The notes beneath the pieces were generated by a model that was given only the letters and a program-made list of their open reading frames with translations, had not been told where the DNA came from and did no database searches. Shown piece by piece: positions 14,447 to 21,793 of a DNA stretch of 32,973 nucleotides; position 1 is the stretch's first letter; each line of letters begins with the position of its first letter. The DNA is taken from assembly GCA_045539595.1 (NCBI GenBank), contig JAZQFQ010000010.1:1-32973 (forward strand), written 5' to 3'. The translations under genes were made by a program, and so were the position numbers. This stretch comes from SIG701 sp045539595 (GTDB lineage: Bacteria; Bacillota; Clostridia; Oscillospirales; CAG-272).

Positions 14447-14628
14447 TTGCGCGAAGCGCAACTTCATTTACGGCGAAGCCGTAACATCATTGGGCGAAGC
14501 CCACTTCATTTGAGGCAAAGCCTCAACATCGTTCATTTGTGTCCGCCTTGCGGCGGAATGATGTTAGCCTTCGGCTAAATGATGTTGCGTGCGTTGCACG
14601 CAAATGATGTTGTGTCCTGCGGACACAA
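14447..14628. repeat. Array of eight short hairpins with constant spacers
   Basis: Eight perfect short palindromes of differing arm sequence: 14447-14461, 14469-14483, 14491-14503, 14511-14525, 14542-14557, 14564-14578, 14585-14603 and 14610-14628. Arms are 5-8 bases. Loops on the left are GAA, GAA, GAA, AAA; on the right TTGC, TTC, GTT, TGC. Spacers on the left are CTTCATT, ACATCAT, CTTCATT; on the right ATGATG three times, the complement of CATCAT. The right half is thus the left pattern inverted, meeting near 14540. Period is about 20-25 bases. It has no coding potential and is not a CRISPR. Confidence 0.85.
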
Positions 14629-14633
14629 ATGAA
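14532..14633. repeat. 13-base inverted repeat bounding the right half of the array
   Basis: TTCATTTGTGTCC (14532-14544) is the exact reverse complement of GGACACAAATGAA (14621-14633). These ends enclose hairpins five to eight, so the right half can also fold as a single long stem with arms competing with the last small hairpin. Confidence 0.75.
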
Positions 14634-14662
14634 AAAATCCAAGTCTTTCGACTTGGATTTTT
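14632..14662 (-). terminator. Terminator of tRNA-Trp
   Basis: Perfect stem AAAAAATCCAAGTC (14632-14645), loop TTTC, complement to 14663. On the minus strand it directly follows the tRNA CCA end and ends in a T-run. Confidence 0.88.
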
Positions 14663-14738
14663 TGGCAGGGGCGCAAGGACTCGAACCCTGGACATGCAGT
14701 TTTGGAGACTGCCGTTCTACCAACTGAACTACACCCCT
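14663..14738 (-). tRNA. tRNA-Trp (anticodon CCA)
   Basis: 76-base cloverleaf on the minus strand. The acceptor arm AGGGGTG pairs with CGCCCCT (one G-T), followed by discriminator G and an encoded CCA. The anticodon stem GCAGT/ACTGC encloses loop CTCCAAA, giving anticodon CCA. The T arm is CAGGG-TTCGAGT-CCTTG and the D arm GTTC-AGTTGGTA-GAAC. It is flanked by a promoter 14 bases upstream and by an immediate terminator. Confidence 0.95.
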
Positions 14739-14751
14739 ATGCACGAGTAGT

Positions 14752-14780
14752 ATTATAACACAATCGTTTGTCAATTGCAA
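14752..14780 (-). promoter_or_regulatory. Promoter of tRNA-Trp
   Basis: On the minus strand, TTGCAA (14775-14780), 17-base spacer, TATAAT (14752-14757). A start point about 7 bases beyond would lie just before the tRNA 5' end. I see no feature in 14781-14852. Confidence 0.8.
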
Positions 14781-14852
14781 GAGTTTTTTTCATTTTTTTG
14801 CGAATTACTTTTTCCCGGGTGCGTAAACTAGAAAGAAGGCCGCAGAGCAAAC

Positions 14853-14878
14853 AAAAAGCCCGTCGGAGCATGACGGGC
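14853..14878 (-). terminator. Terminator of rpsT
   Basis: GCCCGTC (14858-14864) and GACGGGC (14872-14878) around a 7-base loop. A run of A at 14853-14857 gives the U-tail on the minus strand, 10 bases after the rpsT stop. Confidence 0.88.
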
Positions 14879-14888
14879 ATATCTGTTA

Positions 14889-15152
14889 TCAGTTCATACC
14901 GTTGAGCAGCTTAGTGAAACGGCTCTTCTTGTGTGCAGCAGCATTCTTGTGGATGATACCGTGGCCAACAGCCTGGTCAACCTTCTTAACTGCCAGCTTG
15001 TAAGCAGCCTCAGCTTCGGTCTTATCACCTGCCTGAACCGCTGCAAGGAACTTCTTGATCGCGGTGCGGAGCTGACTCTTAAACATCTGATTCTGGAGCG
15101 TTTTGGTTGCGATAACCTTAACACGCTTTTTTGCACTCTTAATATTCGGCAA
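14889..15152 (-). CDS. rpsT: 30S ribosomal protein S20
   Basis: Small basic ribosomal protein that binds 16S rRNA early in 30S assembly. The start is read as TTG at 15152, giving the standard N-terminus MPNIKSAKKRVK; AAAGGGG lies 8 bases upstream. A GTG at 15161 would add three residues and overlap the ribosome binding site. The 87-residue length is typical. Further family features are TAIKKFLAAV near 30-40 and HKNAAAHKKSRFTK near 68-81. A TTG start is also known for E. coli rpsT, where it limits translation and takes part in autogenous control. It is a single-gene unit with its own promoter, structured leader and terminator. Confidence 0.93.
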   Translation of the reverse strand: MPNIKSAKKRVKVIATKTLQNQMFKSQLRTAIKKFLAAVQAGDKTEAEAAYKLAVKKVDQAVGHGIIHKNAAAHKKSRFTKLLNGMN

Positions 15153-15233
15153 AACATTCACCCCTTTCCTTTATTCATCCGTGATCCTCGAATACGTCCA
15201 TCTGAGAGGGGATGTGCGTATCCTTTCATACAG
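15153..15233 (-). promoter_or_regulatory. Structured 5' leader of rpsT, candidate autoregulatory element
   Basis: About 80 bases between the promoter and the TTG start. A hairpin forms at 15190-15223: on the minus strand GGATACG pairs with CGTATTC, a 2x2 internal loop follows, then CATC pairs with GATG, leaving loop CCCTCTCA. CCCCTCTC at the loop (its first C from the inner stem) is complementary to GAAAGGGG, the ribosome binding site at 15161-15168, in 7 of 8 positions. Loop-to-site pairing could hide the site. This is a fold read by eye; no ligand is known. Confidence 0.45.
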
Positions 15234-15239
15234 TTCTGT

Positions 15240-15268
15240 ATTATACCACTCTTTCTTTTGTTTTGCAA
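15240..15268 (-). promoter_or_regulatory. Promoter of rpsT
   Basis: On the minus strand, TTGCAA (15263-15268), 17-base spacer, TATAAT (15240-15245). It is divergent from the apgM promoter. I see nothing else in 15269-15356. Confidence 0.87.
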
Positions 15269-15356
15269 GAGGTTTTTGCAAAATATTTCAAGTTTTTCAC
15301 CAAAAATTTTGCGCCTGGTGTCTTGTTTGGAATTTAGCATTTGATGTCCAAAAACC

Positions 15357-15385
15357 TTGCATTTTATTACAACCTATGATATACT
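15357..15385 (+). promoter_or_regulatory. Promoter of the apgM-thrC gene run
   Basis: TTGCAT (15357-15362), 17-base spacer, TATACT (15380-15385), with a second TATAAT at 15385-15390. It lies 70 bases before apgM. Confidence 0.75.
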
Positions 15386-15455
15386 ATAATATTATTGGAT
15401 GCTTATCCTTATATTTAAATTCAATCCTGCAAATCCCGGAGGCACTTGACAAGTT

Positions 15456-16670
15456 ATGAAGTATTTCGTTTTGATTCCGGACGGTATGGCAGACCGCCCC
15501 ATCCCCCAGTTGAACGGCAAAACCCCCATGGAAGCCGCTGACAAGCCGCACATGGATGCACTGGCAAAAATCTCCCTGGCGGGCACGGCCATGAACGTCC
15601 CCGCACACATGGTACCCGAGAGCGATACGGCCAATCTGGCCATCCTCTCCTACGATCCTGCGGTATATTCCCGCGGCCGCTCTCCGCTGGAAGCCGTCAG
15701 CATGGGCATTGAACTGGCACCGGACGATACCGCCATCCGCTGCAATGTTGTCACCGTTTCCGATGATGATCTGCCCTATGAGGAAAAGACTATGGTGGAT
15801 CACAGCGCCGATGAGATCACCACAGAAGAAGCCGATCAGCTGGTGCGTGCTCTGAACGAAGCTTTGCCGATGGACGGACGCCTTCTGCACACCGGCATCA
15901 GCTACCGTCACTGCCTTGTTTGGAAAAACGCGGATTCCAAATACAACTTTGAGCGGCCGCACGACATCATCGGCCGACAGATCAAGGACTATCTTCCAAA
16001 GGAAGACAACGGCGGAGCCGCTTTTCTGGAATACATGAAAAAAGGATATGAAGTTCTCAATCACCATCCCGTGAACGAGGATCGCCGCCGCCGCGGTCTG
16101 CGCCCGGCCAATTCTCCTTGGCTGTGGAGCCCCGGCACCAAGCCCGCCCTTCCCTCCTTCAAGGATAAGTGGGGTATCAACGGTGCGATTATTTCCGCCG
16201 TGGATCTGATTAAAGGTATCGGCCTGTGCGCAGACATGGAAGTCATCAACGTGGACGGTGCTACCGGAAACTACTCCACCAACTACACCGGCAAAGCCGA
16301 TGCGGCCATCGACGCGTTCCGCCGCGGAAAAGATCTGGTATATGTGCATGTGGAAGCACCCGACGAGTGCGGTCACCGTGGGGAGTGGGATGTAAAAGTC
16401 AAAGCCATCGAAAAGATCGATGCCCTGATCCTTGCTCCCGTGTTCCGGTATCTCAAGGAATCCGGCGAGGATTTCAAGGTATTGGTACTGCCCGATCACC
16501 CCACACCGGTGGAGATCCGCACCCATTCTCATGAGGCCGTGCCCTTCTTCCTGTACGATTCCCGCAAAACAGAAAACGGCCCGGCATGCTTCAGCGAGGA
16601 TAATTGTGAAAAAATGAACAATTATGTCGCTGACGGAAGCAAACTGTTCGATATTATGATTGAAAAATAA
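15456..16670 (+). CDS. apgM: Cofactor-independent phosphoglycerate mutase, archaeal (ApgM) type
   Basis: Interconverts 3- and 2-phosphoglycerate in glycolysis without 2,3-bisphosphoglycerate. It belongs to the alkaline-phosphatase superfamily: metal-binding D9 in VLIPDGMADRPI, nucleophile S56 in PESDTANLAILSYDP, RGRSPLEA near 71-78, EAPDECGHRGEWDVK near 300-314 and LPDHPTPVEIRTHSHEAVPF near 345-365 with further metal ligands. The length of 404 residues is normal for ApgM, not the 510-residue iPGM. GGAGG lies 13 bases before the ATG, a long spacing, but an in-frame stop just upstream leaves no other start. It heads the run of seven plus-strand genes. Some relatives act as homoserine kinase-like ThrH/ApgM variants; the active-site set favours mutase. 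Confidence 0.9.
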   Translation: MKYFVLIPDGMADRPIPQLNGKTPMEAADKPHMDALAKISLAGTAMNVPAHMVPESDTANLAILSYDPAVYSRGRSPLEAVSMGIELAPDDTAIRCNVVTVSDDDLPYEEKTMVDHSADEITTEEADQLVRALNEALPMDGRLLHTGISYRHCLVWKNADSKYNFERPHDIIGRQIKDYLPKEDNGGAAFLEYMKKGYEVLNHHPVNEDRRRRGLRPANSPWLWSPGTKPALPSFKDKWGINGAIISAVDLIKGIGLCADMEVINVDGATGNYSTNYTGKADAAIDAFRRGKDLVYVHVEAPDECGHRGEWDVKVKAIEKIDALILAPVFRYLKESGEDFKVLVLPDHPTPVEIRTHSHEAVPFFLYDSRKTENGPACFSEDNCEKMNNYVADGSKLFDIMIEK

Positions 16671-16686
16671 GAAAGCGAAACAAGTC

Positions 16687-17343
16687 ATGGATTTGGAAAA
16701 GAACACGCAGAACCAGACGAACGATCCGGAAATGAATTCCCCCGAGACGTCCGCTGACACAGAATCCGCAGCGCAGGAAACGCCCCCCGATCCCAAGGAG
16801 CGCCTGCGCAAAACAGCATCCGACATCTTTGAGATCGTTGAGATGTTCACCGTTTGCGCGGCAGTGATTATGCTCCTGTTCACATTTATCGTGCACCCGA
16901 CCATGGTGCTGGGTCCATCCATGGAAGATACCTTGATTCAAAACGACTATCTGCTGGTCTCCGATGTGGCTTACACACCGACGCGCGGTGATATCGTAGT
17001 GGTCCACAACGTAGGGCTTCGTCATTACAGCGATCCCATCGTCAAGCGCGTCATCGCCACGGAAGGACAGATTATCGATATTGATTTTGCCACATGGACT
17101 GTCACCGTGGACGGCGAAGTAATCGATGAACCCTATATCAAACTGACGCCCGATGATTACCGTACCTCGGATTGGAGTTATCCTTTGCAGGTACCCGACG
17201 GATATCTTTTCGTTATGGGAGACAACCGCAATCATTCCGCGGACAGCCGCTGCCGTGACATCGGTCTGATCGATGAGCGGTGCGTAGTCGGCAAGGCCAT
17301 CGTCCGCGTATTCCCCTTCGATCGCTTTACCGTATTTGAATAA
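16687..17343 (+). CDS. lepB: Signal peptidase I
   Basis: Membrane serine protease that removes signal peptides from exported proteins. An acidic and Gln/Asn-rich cytoplasmic N-terminus of about 45 residues precedes one membrane helix (about 47-69). Catalytic S78 lies in LGPSMEDTL and the general-base K120 in PIVKRVIATEGQ. The conserved DGYLFVMGDNRNHSADSR box is near 171-188. The length of 218 residues suits a Gram-positive enzyme. The start is uncertain: a TTG at 16660 would overlap apgM by 11 bases, and neither start has a good ribosome binding site. It is followed by rbgA and rnhB, the usual Firmicute neighbours, although rplS is not here. Confidence 0.92.
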   Translation: MDLEKNTQNQTNDPEMNSPETSADTESAAQETPPDPKERLRKTASDIFEIVEMFTVCAAVIMLLFTFIVHPTMVLGPSMEDTLIQNDYLLVSDVAYTPTRGDIVVVHNVGLRHYSDPIVKRVIATEGQIIDIDFATWTVTVDGEVIDEPYIKLTPDDYRTSDWSYPLQVPDGYLFVMGDNRNHSADSRCRDIGLIDERCVVGKAIVRVFPFDRFTVFE

Positions 17344-17374
17344 GACTTTATCATTTTAGTAAGGAGAATGTCGT

Positions 17375-18271
17375 ATGCCCTCACAGACCATTCAGTGGTT
17401 TCCCGGTCATATGGCCAAAACCCGCCGGCTGATCAGCGAGAATCTGAAACTGGTGGATATCGTTCTTGAATTGCGGGATGCCCGTATTCCCATCAGTTCC
17501 AAAAATCCGGAGATTCTCTCCCTGACTGCCGGAAAACCCGTTCTTACTCTTTTTAATAAATCCACCTTGGCAGACCCAACAGTTACAAAACAGTTTATGG
17601 AACTCTGCCGGGCCGAGGGCGGAAATGCCCTCGCCATCGATTGCGTAAGCGGCGACGGATTGAAAAACATCGCTCCCGCCGTCCGCCATATTCTGCAGGA
17701 TACCGTACAGAAATACGAATCAAAAGGCATGCACGGCCGATCCCTGAAGGCCATGATTGTGGGAATCCCCAACGTGGGAAAATCATCCCTGGTCAACCGC
17801 CTGTGCGGATCCAAAAAGGCAAAGGTGGAGAACCGCCCCGGTGTCACCATGAACAAGCAGTGGGTAACCACATCCTACGGCATTGATCTGCTGGATATGC
17901 CCGGTGTGCTGTGGCCCAAGTTCGACGACACCGTGATCGGCGAGAATCTGGCGGCCACCGGCGCCATCAAGGACGCGATTCTGGACACGGAATCTCTGGC
18001 GGGCATTTTGTGCACGCGGCTTATACACATCGCACCGGATTTGTTCTGCGCCCGCTATAAGCTGGGCGATGCCGCTCCCCTGCGCGATATGAAGCCTTAT
18101 GAACTGTTGGAGCTGGTCGGCAGCAAACGGGGATTTCTGATCTCCGGCGGTGAGGTAGACACGGAACGTGCCGCCAACATTCTGCTGGAAGAATTCCGTG
18201 CCGGCAAGATCGGCCGGATCACGCTGGACGTTCTGCCTACGAGAGGAGACGTAGATCATGCCGACGCTTGA
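17375..18271 (+). CDS. rbgA: Ribosome biogenesis GTPase RbgA/YlqF, with altered G4 motif
   Basis: Circularly permuted GTPase that matures the 50S subunit. It opens with IQWFPGHMAKTRR, typical of RbgA. The permuted order is visible: G4 region at 61-64, then G1 GIPNVGKSS near 130-138, G2 NRPGVT near 153-158, and G3 DMPG near 174-177. The C-terminal helical RNA-binding domain follows, 298 residues in total. G4 reads NKST where the family has NKxD: the aspartate that reads guanine is replaced by threonine, with LAD just after it. AAGGAG lies 8 bases before the ATG. The stop lies 14 bases inside rnhB. Confidence 0.93.
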   Translation: MPSQTIQWFPGHMAKTRRLISENLKLVDIVLELRDARIPISSKNPEILSLTAGKPVLTLFNKSTLADPTVTKQFMELCRAEGGNALAIDCVSGDGLKNIAPAVRHILQDTVQKYESKGMHGRSLKAMIVGIPNVGKSSLVNRLCGSKKAKVENRPGVTMNKQWVTTSYGIDLLDMPGVLWPKFDDTVIGENLAATGAIKDAILDTESLAGILCTRLIHIAPDLFCARYKLGDAAPLRDMKPYELLELVGSKRGFLISGGEVDTERAANILLEEFRAGKIGRITLDVLPTRGDVDHADA

Positions 18272-18908
18272 CTTTGACCGTCAGTTTATCACCGACTCCT
18301 GCCGTATCATCGCCGGTACGGATGAAGCGGGTCGAGGTCCGCTGGCCGGTCCGGTTGTGGCAGCCGCCTGTATTCTTCCGCCGGATTTTCTGCCGGAAGG
18401 TCTGGACGATTCAAAAAAACTCACCGAGAAAAAGCGCGAGAAGTTGTTCGATATCATTACCGAATCGGCAATCACATACTGCATTGCGTCTGCTTCCCCC
18501 GAGGAAATCGATCATTATAATATATTGGAAGCATCTCTTCTGGCCATGCGCCGCGCGTTGGCGGGCCTGTCCGTACAGCCGGATCTGGTGCTGGTGGACG
18601 GATGCATCGATCGAGGATTTCCCATCCCCGCCCGCGCCATCGTCTCCGGCGATGCTCTGTCGCCGTCTATCGCGGCGGCGTCCATTCTGGCCAAGGTCAC
18701 CCGTGATCGTATGTGTCTGGACATGGATGCGCAGTATCCGCAGTACTGCTTTGCCAAGCATAAGGGATACCCCACGCCCGCCCACAAACTGGCTGTCTTT
18801 GAACACGGTCCCTGCCCCTATCACCGTCGATCGTTTCTTGGTTTTCTGGAAAAGGATCGGGAGAAGCTGACCGGCGCACTGGAAAAGAAACGGGCGGCTG
18901 ACACATGA
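18258..18908 (+). CDS. rnhB: Ribonuclease HII
   Basis: Endonuclease that cuts the RNA strand at ribonucleotides in DNA-RNA hybrids. The catalytic start is GTDEAGRGPLAGPVV near residues 20-34 (D and E metal ligands, with GRG for ribose recognition). A further acidic residue is in LVDGCIDRG near 112-120, and SIAAASILAKVTRDR near 134-148 carries the conserved lysine and Asp. YCFAKHKGYPTPAH near 160-173 is the C-terminal RNase HII motif. The 216-residue length is normal. GAGGAG precedes the ATG inside rbgA, with which it overlaps by 14 bases. It overlaps yraN by 4 bases. Confidence 0.94.
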   Translation: MPTLDFDRQFITDSCRIIAGTDEAGRGPLAGPVVAAACILPPDFLPEGLDDSKKLTEKKREKLFDIITESAITYCIASASPEEIDHYNILEASLLAMRRALAGLSVQPDLVLVDGCIDRGFPIPARAIVSGDALSPSIAAASILAKVTRDRMCLDMDAQYPQYCFAKHKGYPTPAHKLAVFEHGPCPYHRRSFLGFLEKDREKLTGALEKKRAADT

Positions 18909-19318
18909 GCACCAAGTCTCTTGGCAATATGGGGGAAGAATCCGCCGCTTTATATTTACAGAAAAACGGCTATACGATTCTCGGCCGGAATGTGTATGTG
19001 GGCCATTACGAAATCGACATAATAGCCTGCAACGACACCCATCTGGTCTTCGCGGAGGTCAAAACACGACGCGCCCGCCCCGGTGAAAGGACGCCCTACG
19101 GTCGTCCGGCCGATGCAGTAAACACACAAAAGCAGATTTGTCTTGTCAACGCTGTCCGGCAGTACCGCCGGACGATCTGTAATGAATACGCGTCCCTCAC
19201 GCCGAATATTGATGTAATCGAAGTATATGCGGATCCAACAGCGAAAAACTATCATGTACTGGAGATCCGCCACTTCAAAAATGCCGTCAGCGGCATGAGA
19301 GGAGTCGGTTACCCATGA
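18905..19318 (+). CDS. YraN-family (UPF0102) endonuclease-like protein
   Basis: 137 residues with the restriction-endonuclease-like fold of the UPF0102 family: LGNMGEESAALYLQKNGY at 6-23, then GHYEIDIIA near 33-41 and LVFAEVKTRR near 47-56, which give the E-D-ExK nuclease pattern. The biological substrate is not established, although relatives are linked to DNA recombination or natural transformation. It overlaps rnhB and the dipeptidase gene by 4 bases each (ATGA), so it is translated as part of the operon. Residues 86-100 (YRRTICNEYASL) and the C-terminus are less conserved. Confidence 0.88.
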   Translation: MSTKSLGNMGEESAALYLQKNGYTILGRNVYVGHYEIDIIACNDTHLVFAEVKTRRARPGERTPYGRPADAVNTQKQICLVNAVRQYRRTICNEYASLTPNIDVIEVYADPTAKNYHVLEIRHFKNAVSGMRGVGYP

Positions 19319-20247
19319 AACTGTTCGATCTGCATTGCGACACGCCCTATGAGATGATGCACAGACATGCGTCGCTCTCTCATAATAATCTGCATATTTC
19401 TCTGGATAAGACAGCACCCTATTCAGCCTATATTCAATCCGCCGCTGTGTGGAGCGATTGCCGTCTTTCCGACAACGATGCCTGGGATGCCTATCTCCGC
19501 ATCAGCGATCACTTTATCCGTACCGTAAACGAAACGCCGGACGCCTGTATGGCCAGGACAGCGGAGGATATCCGCCGTGCTGCGGTCACTGGCGAAAGGT
19601 GCTTTATCAGTGCGGTGGAAGATGCCCGGATTCTGGCCGGTGATCTATCCCGTCTGGACATTCTCAAGGAACGAGGCGTGCGCTTTCTCACCCTTACATG
19701 GGCGGGCGAGACCTGCATCGGCGGATCCCACGACACGGGTGCTCCCCTGACGGCATTCGGCCGGGATGTAGTGAAGGAATGTTTTGCGCTCGGTATTATC
19801 CCGGACGTATCCCACGCGTCACGCGCGGTGACTGCAGAGGTTCTGCAATTGGCAAAGGAACACGGCAAGACCGTGATCGCCACCCATTCCAATGCCTTCT
19901 CGGTGCATCCGCACTCGCGGAACCTGACGGATGATGAATTCCGGGCTATCGCCGATTTAGGCGGAATTGTGGGCATAAGCCTTTGCCCCGAGCATATCAC
20001 ATCATCCCGCTGTGATATATCTGCCGTTGCCGATCACATACGGCATTACCTGCACCTGGGCGGGGAGAATTCCCTTTGCCTCGGCTGCGATTTTGACGGC
20101 ATATCGTCCACGCCCGATGGGCTGTGGGACGTCTCCTGTCTTGTGCGATTGGCGGAACACCTGCATGGAGCGGGTATCCCCTTCCGCATAACTGATAAAC
20201 TATTTTTTGATAATGCATACGGCTTTGCCGTGAAAAATTTCCAATAA
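19315..20247 (+). CDS. Membrane dipeptidase, peptidase family M19
   Basis: Zinc-dependent dipeptidase of the renal dipeptidase family. Metal ligands are seen as H7 and D9 (FDLHCDTPYE), a bridging Glu in ISAVEDARIL near 102-111, a His in IPDVSHAS near 162-169, and a His in VIATHSNAF near 183-191. RNLTDDE and the late LGCDFDG motif near 256-262 also match. The 310-residue length is normal. No signal peptide is seen, so it is probably cytoplasmic and hydrolyses dipeptides from peptide uptake or wall turnover. GAGGAG lies 10 bases before the ATG. It sits between yraN and thrC. Confidence 0.9.
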   Translation: MKLFDLHCDTPYEMMHRHASLSHNNLHISLDKTAPYSAYIQSAAVWSDCRLSDNDAWDAYLRISDHFIRTVNETPDACMARTAEDIRRAAVTGERCFISAVEDARILAGDLSRLDILKERGVRFLTLTWAGETCIGGSHDTGAPLTAFGRDVVKECFALGIIPDVSHASRAVTAEVLQLAKEHGKTVIATHSNAFSVHPHSRNLTDDEFRAIADLGGIVGISLCPEHITSSRCDISAVADHIRHYLHLGGENSLCLGCDFDGISSTPDGLWDVSCLVRLAEHLHGAGIPFRITDKLFFDNAYGFAVKNFQ

Positions 20248-20272
20248 AGGAGCCGCTTCGGCGGATACAACC
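20246..20272 (+). promoter_or_regulatory. Ribosome binding site and hairpin before thrC
   Basis: AAAGGAG (20246-20252) is 20 bases from the ATG, too far to work as written. Between them CCGC-TTCG-GCGG (20253-20264) forms a hairpin with a stable UUCG tetraloop, which would bring the site to 8 bases. GGCGG in the right arm could act as a weak site instead. Confidence 0.5.
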
Positions 20273-21754
20273 ATGAAGTACTTAAGCACTCGCGACACCC
20301 AAAAGACACCCTTTACCGTTTCCTCTGCCGATGCCATCAAGCGCGGCCTGGCCCCCGATCGTGGATTGTTCATGCCGGAATCCATTCCGACACTGACGTC
20401 CGAGGATTTTGCTTCCCTTCTTACTATGCGGTATGAAGAACGCGCCGCCGATATTCTTGCCCGTTTTTTGACGGATTACGATAAGAATCTGCTTCTGGCA
20501 GACTGCACTGCGGCCTATGCGGCGGATCGCTTCCCCGGCGGTGCCGCGCCCATCGTACACATCGGTGACAACATCCACTCCCTGGAGTTGTGGCACGGTC
20601 CCACCTGTGCCTTCAAGGACATGGCACTGCAGATCATGCCCCGTCTTCTGTCCCGCGCCTTGACCATGACCGGTGAAAAGCGTCTGGCACACATCCTTGT
20701 GGCCACCTCCGGTGACACCGGTAAAGCGGCTCTGGAAGGATATCGCGACGTAGACGGCGTCAAGATCACCGTGTTCTATCCTGTGGACGGCGTCAGCCCC
20801 ATGCAGAAGCGTCAGATGACCACCCAGCGGGGTGAAAATGTAAATGTCTGCGCCGTATACGGTAACTTTGACGATGCCCAGAGCGGTGTGAAGACCATCT
20901 TTGCTGACAAACAGCTGGCAGAACGTGCCGAAGAAAACGGATTCTTCTTCTCCAGCGCCAACTCCATCAACTGGGGTCGTCTGGCACCGCAGATCGTGTA
21001 CTACATCTCCGCCTACTGCGATCTTGTGAACAATAAGACAATCACCATGGGTGATACTGTAAACGTATGTGTTCCCACCGGCAACTTCGGCAACATTTTC
21101 GCTGCCTATATTGCCCGCGAAATGGGATTGCCCCTGGGCAAACTGATTTGTGCCTCCAACGCCAACTGCGTACTGACGGACTTCATCCGCACCGGCGTAT
21201 ACGATCGCACCCGCCCCTTCTATAAAACCATGTCCCCCTCCATGGACATCCTGATCTCCAGCAACCTGGAACGGCTTCTGTTCCTGCTGGGCGGAAGTGA
21301 GATGACCGCCGACTGCATGGCACAGCTGAGTGAAAGCGGTAAGTATACGGCTCCCGCGACCGTCATGGAAAAACTGCGCGATGTGTTCGCCGGCTATTAC
21401 TGCACCGAGGAAGAAACCGCATCCGTGATCCGCGCTTCCTTCACCGGACGCAAGTATCTGTGCGACACCCATACCGCAGTCGGTTTGGGCGCCGCTGAAA
21501 AATACCGCCAGGAGACCGGCGATGATCGTCCCATCATTCTGGCATCCACCGCAAGTCCTTACAAGTTCCCCGCCGACGTGCTCAAATCTCTTGGCGAAGC
21601 CCCCGCATCCGAGGATCCCGCAGAACTTCTGAATGCACTGCACAAGGTCAGCGGTACTGCCATTCCCGAGCCTCTGGCTCAGACGCTGTCGCTGCCTGTC
21701 CGTTTTACGGAAACGGTTGCTCCTGCTGAGATGGCCAAGGTGATTTTCAACTGA
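20273..21754 (+). CDS. thrC: Threonine synthase
   Basis: PLP enzyme converting O-phosphohomoserine to threonine. The N-terminal block STRDTQKTPFTVSSADAIKR and DRGLFMPE is typical of the bacterial thrC type. K105 in GPTCAFKDMALQ binds PLP, and ATSGDTGKAALEGY near 142-155 and PTGNFGNIFAAY near 262-273 form the phosphate and pyridoxal site. The 493-residue length is normal. It ends the plus-strand run and is followed by a strong terminator. No T-box or leader peptide is visible upstream; the only oddity there is the hairpin between the ribosome binding site and the start codon. Confidence 0.95.
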   Translation: MKYLSTRDTQKTPFTVSSADAIKRGLAPDRGLFMPESIPTLTSEDFASLLTMRYEERAADILARFLTDYDKNLLLADCTAAYAADRFPGGAAPIVHIGDNIHSLELWHGPTCAFKDMALQIMPRLLSRALTMTGEKRLAHILVATSGDTGKAALEGYRDVDGVKITVFYPVDGVSPMQKRQMTTQRGENVNVCAVYGNFDDAQSGVKTIFADKQLAERAEENGFFFSSANSINWGRLAPQIVYYISAYCDLVNNKTITMGDTVNVCVPTGNFGNIFAAYIAREMGLPLGKLICASNANCVLTDFIRTGVYDRTRPFYKTMSPSMDILISSNLERLLFLLGGSEMTADCMAQLSESGKYTAPATVMEKLRDVFAGYYCTEEETASVIRASFTGRKYLCDTHTAVGLGAAEKYRQETGDDRPIILASTASPYKFPADVLKSLGEAPASEDPAELLNALHKVSGTAIPEPLAQTLSLPVRFTETVAPAEMAKVIFN

Positions 21755-21765
21755 TCCTTCCACAA

Positions 21766-21791
21766 AAAATGCCGCCTTGCGGCGGCATTTT
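21766..21791. terminator. Bidirectional terminator after thrC
   Basis: AAAATGCCGCC (21766-21776), loop TTGC, GGCGGCATTTT (21781-21791). It ends thrC (plus) and the DUF1540 gene (minus), whose stop is at 21794. Confidence 0.9.
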
Positions 21792-21793
21792 CT

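Noticed and set aside
14447..14628. CRISPR array
   Set aside because: Units are short palindromes whose arms differ, the constant parts are only 6-7 bases, and no cas gene is near.
15384..16922. A 512-codon open frame on the minus strand
   Set aside because: It is opposite apgM, runs across two real genes and a promoter, and has no recognisable domain.
20248..20272. T-box or amino-acid attenuator before thrC
   Set aside because: Only 25 bases separate it from the previous gene; there is no specifier loop or terminator.
20282..21763. A 493-codon open frame opposite thrC
   Set aside because: Mirror of thrC codon bias; its product lacks motifs and it overlaps the terminator.
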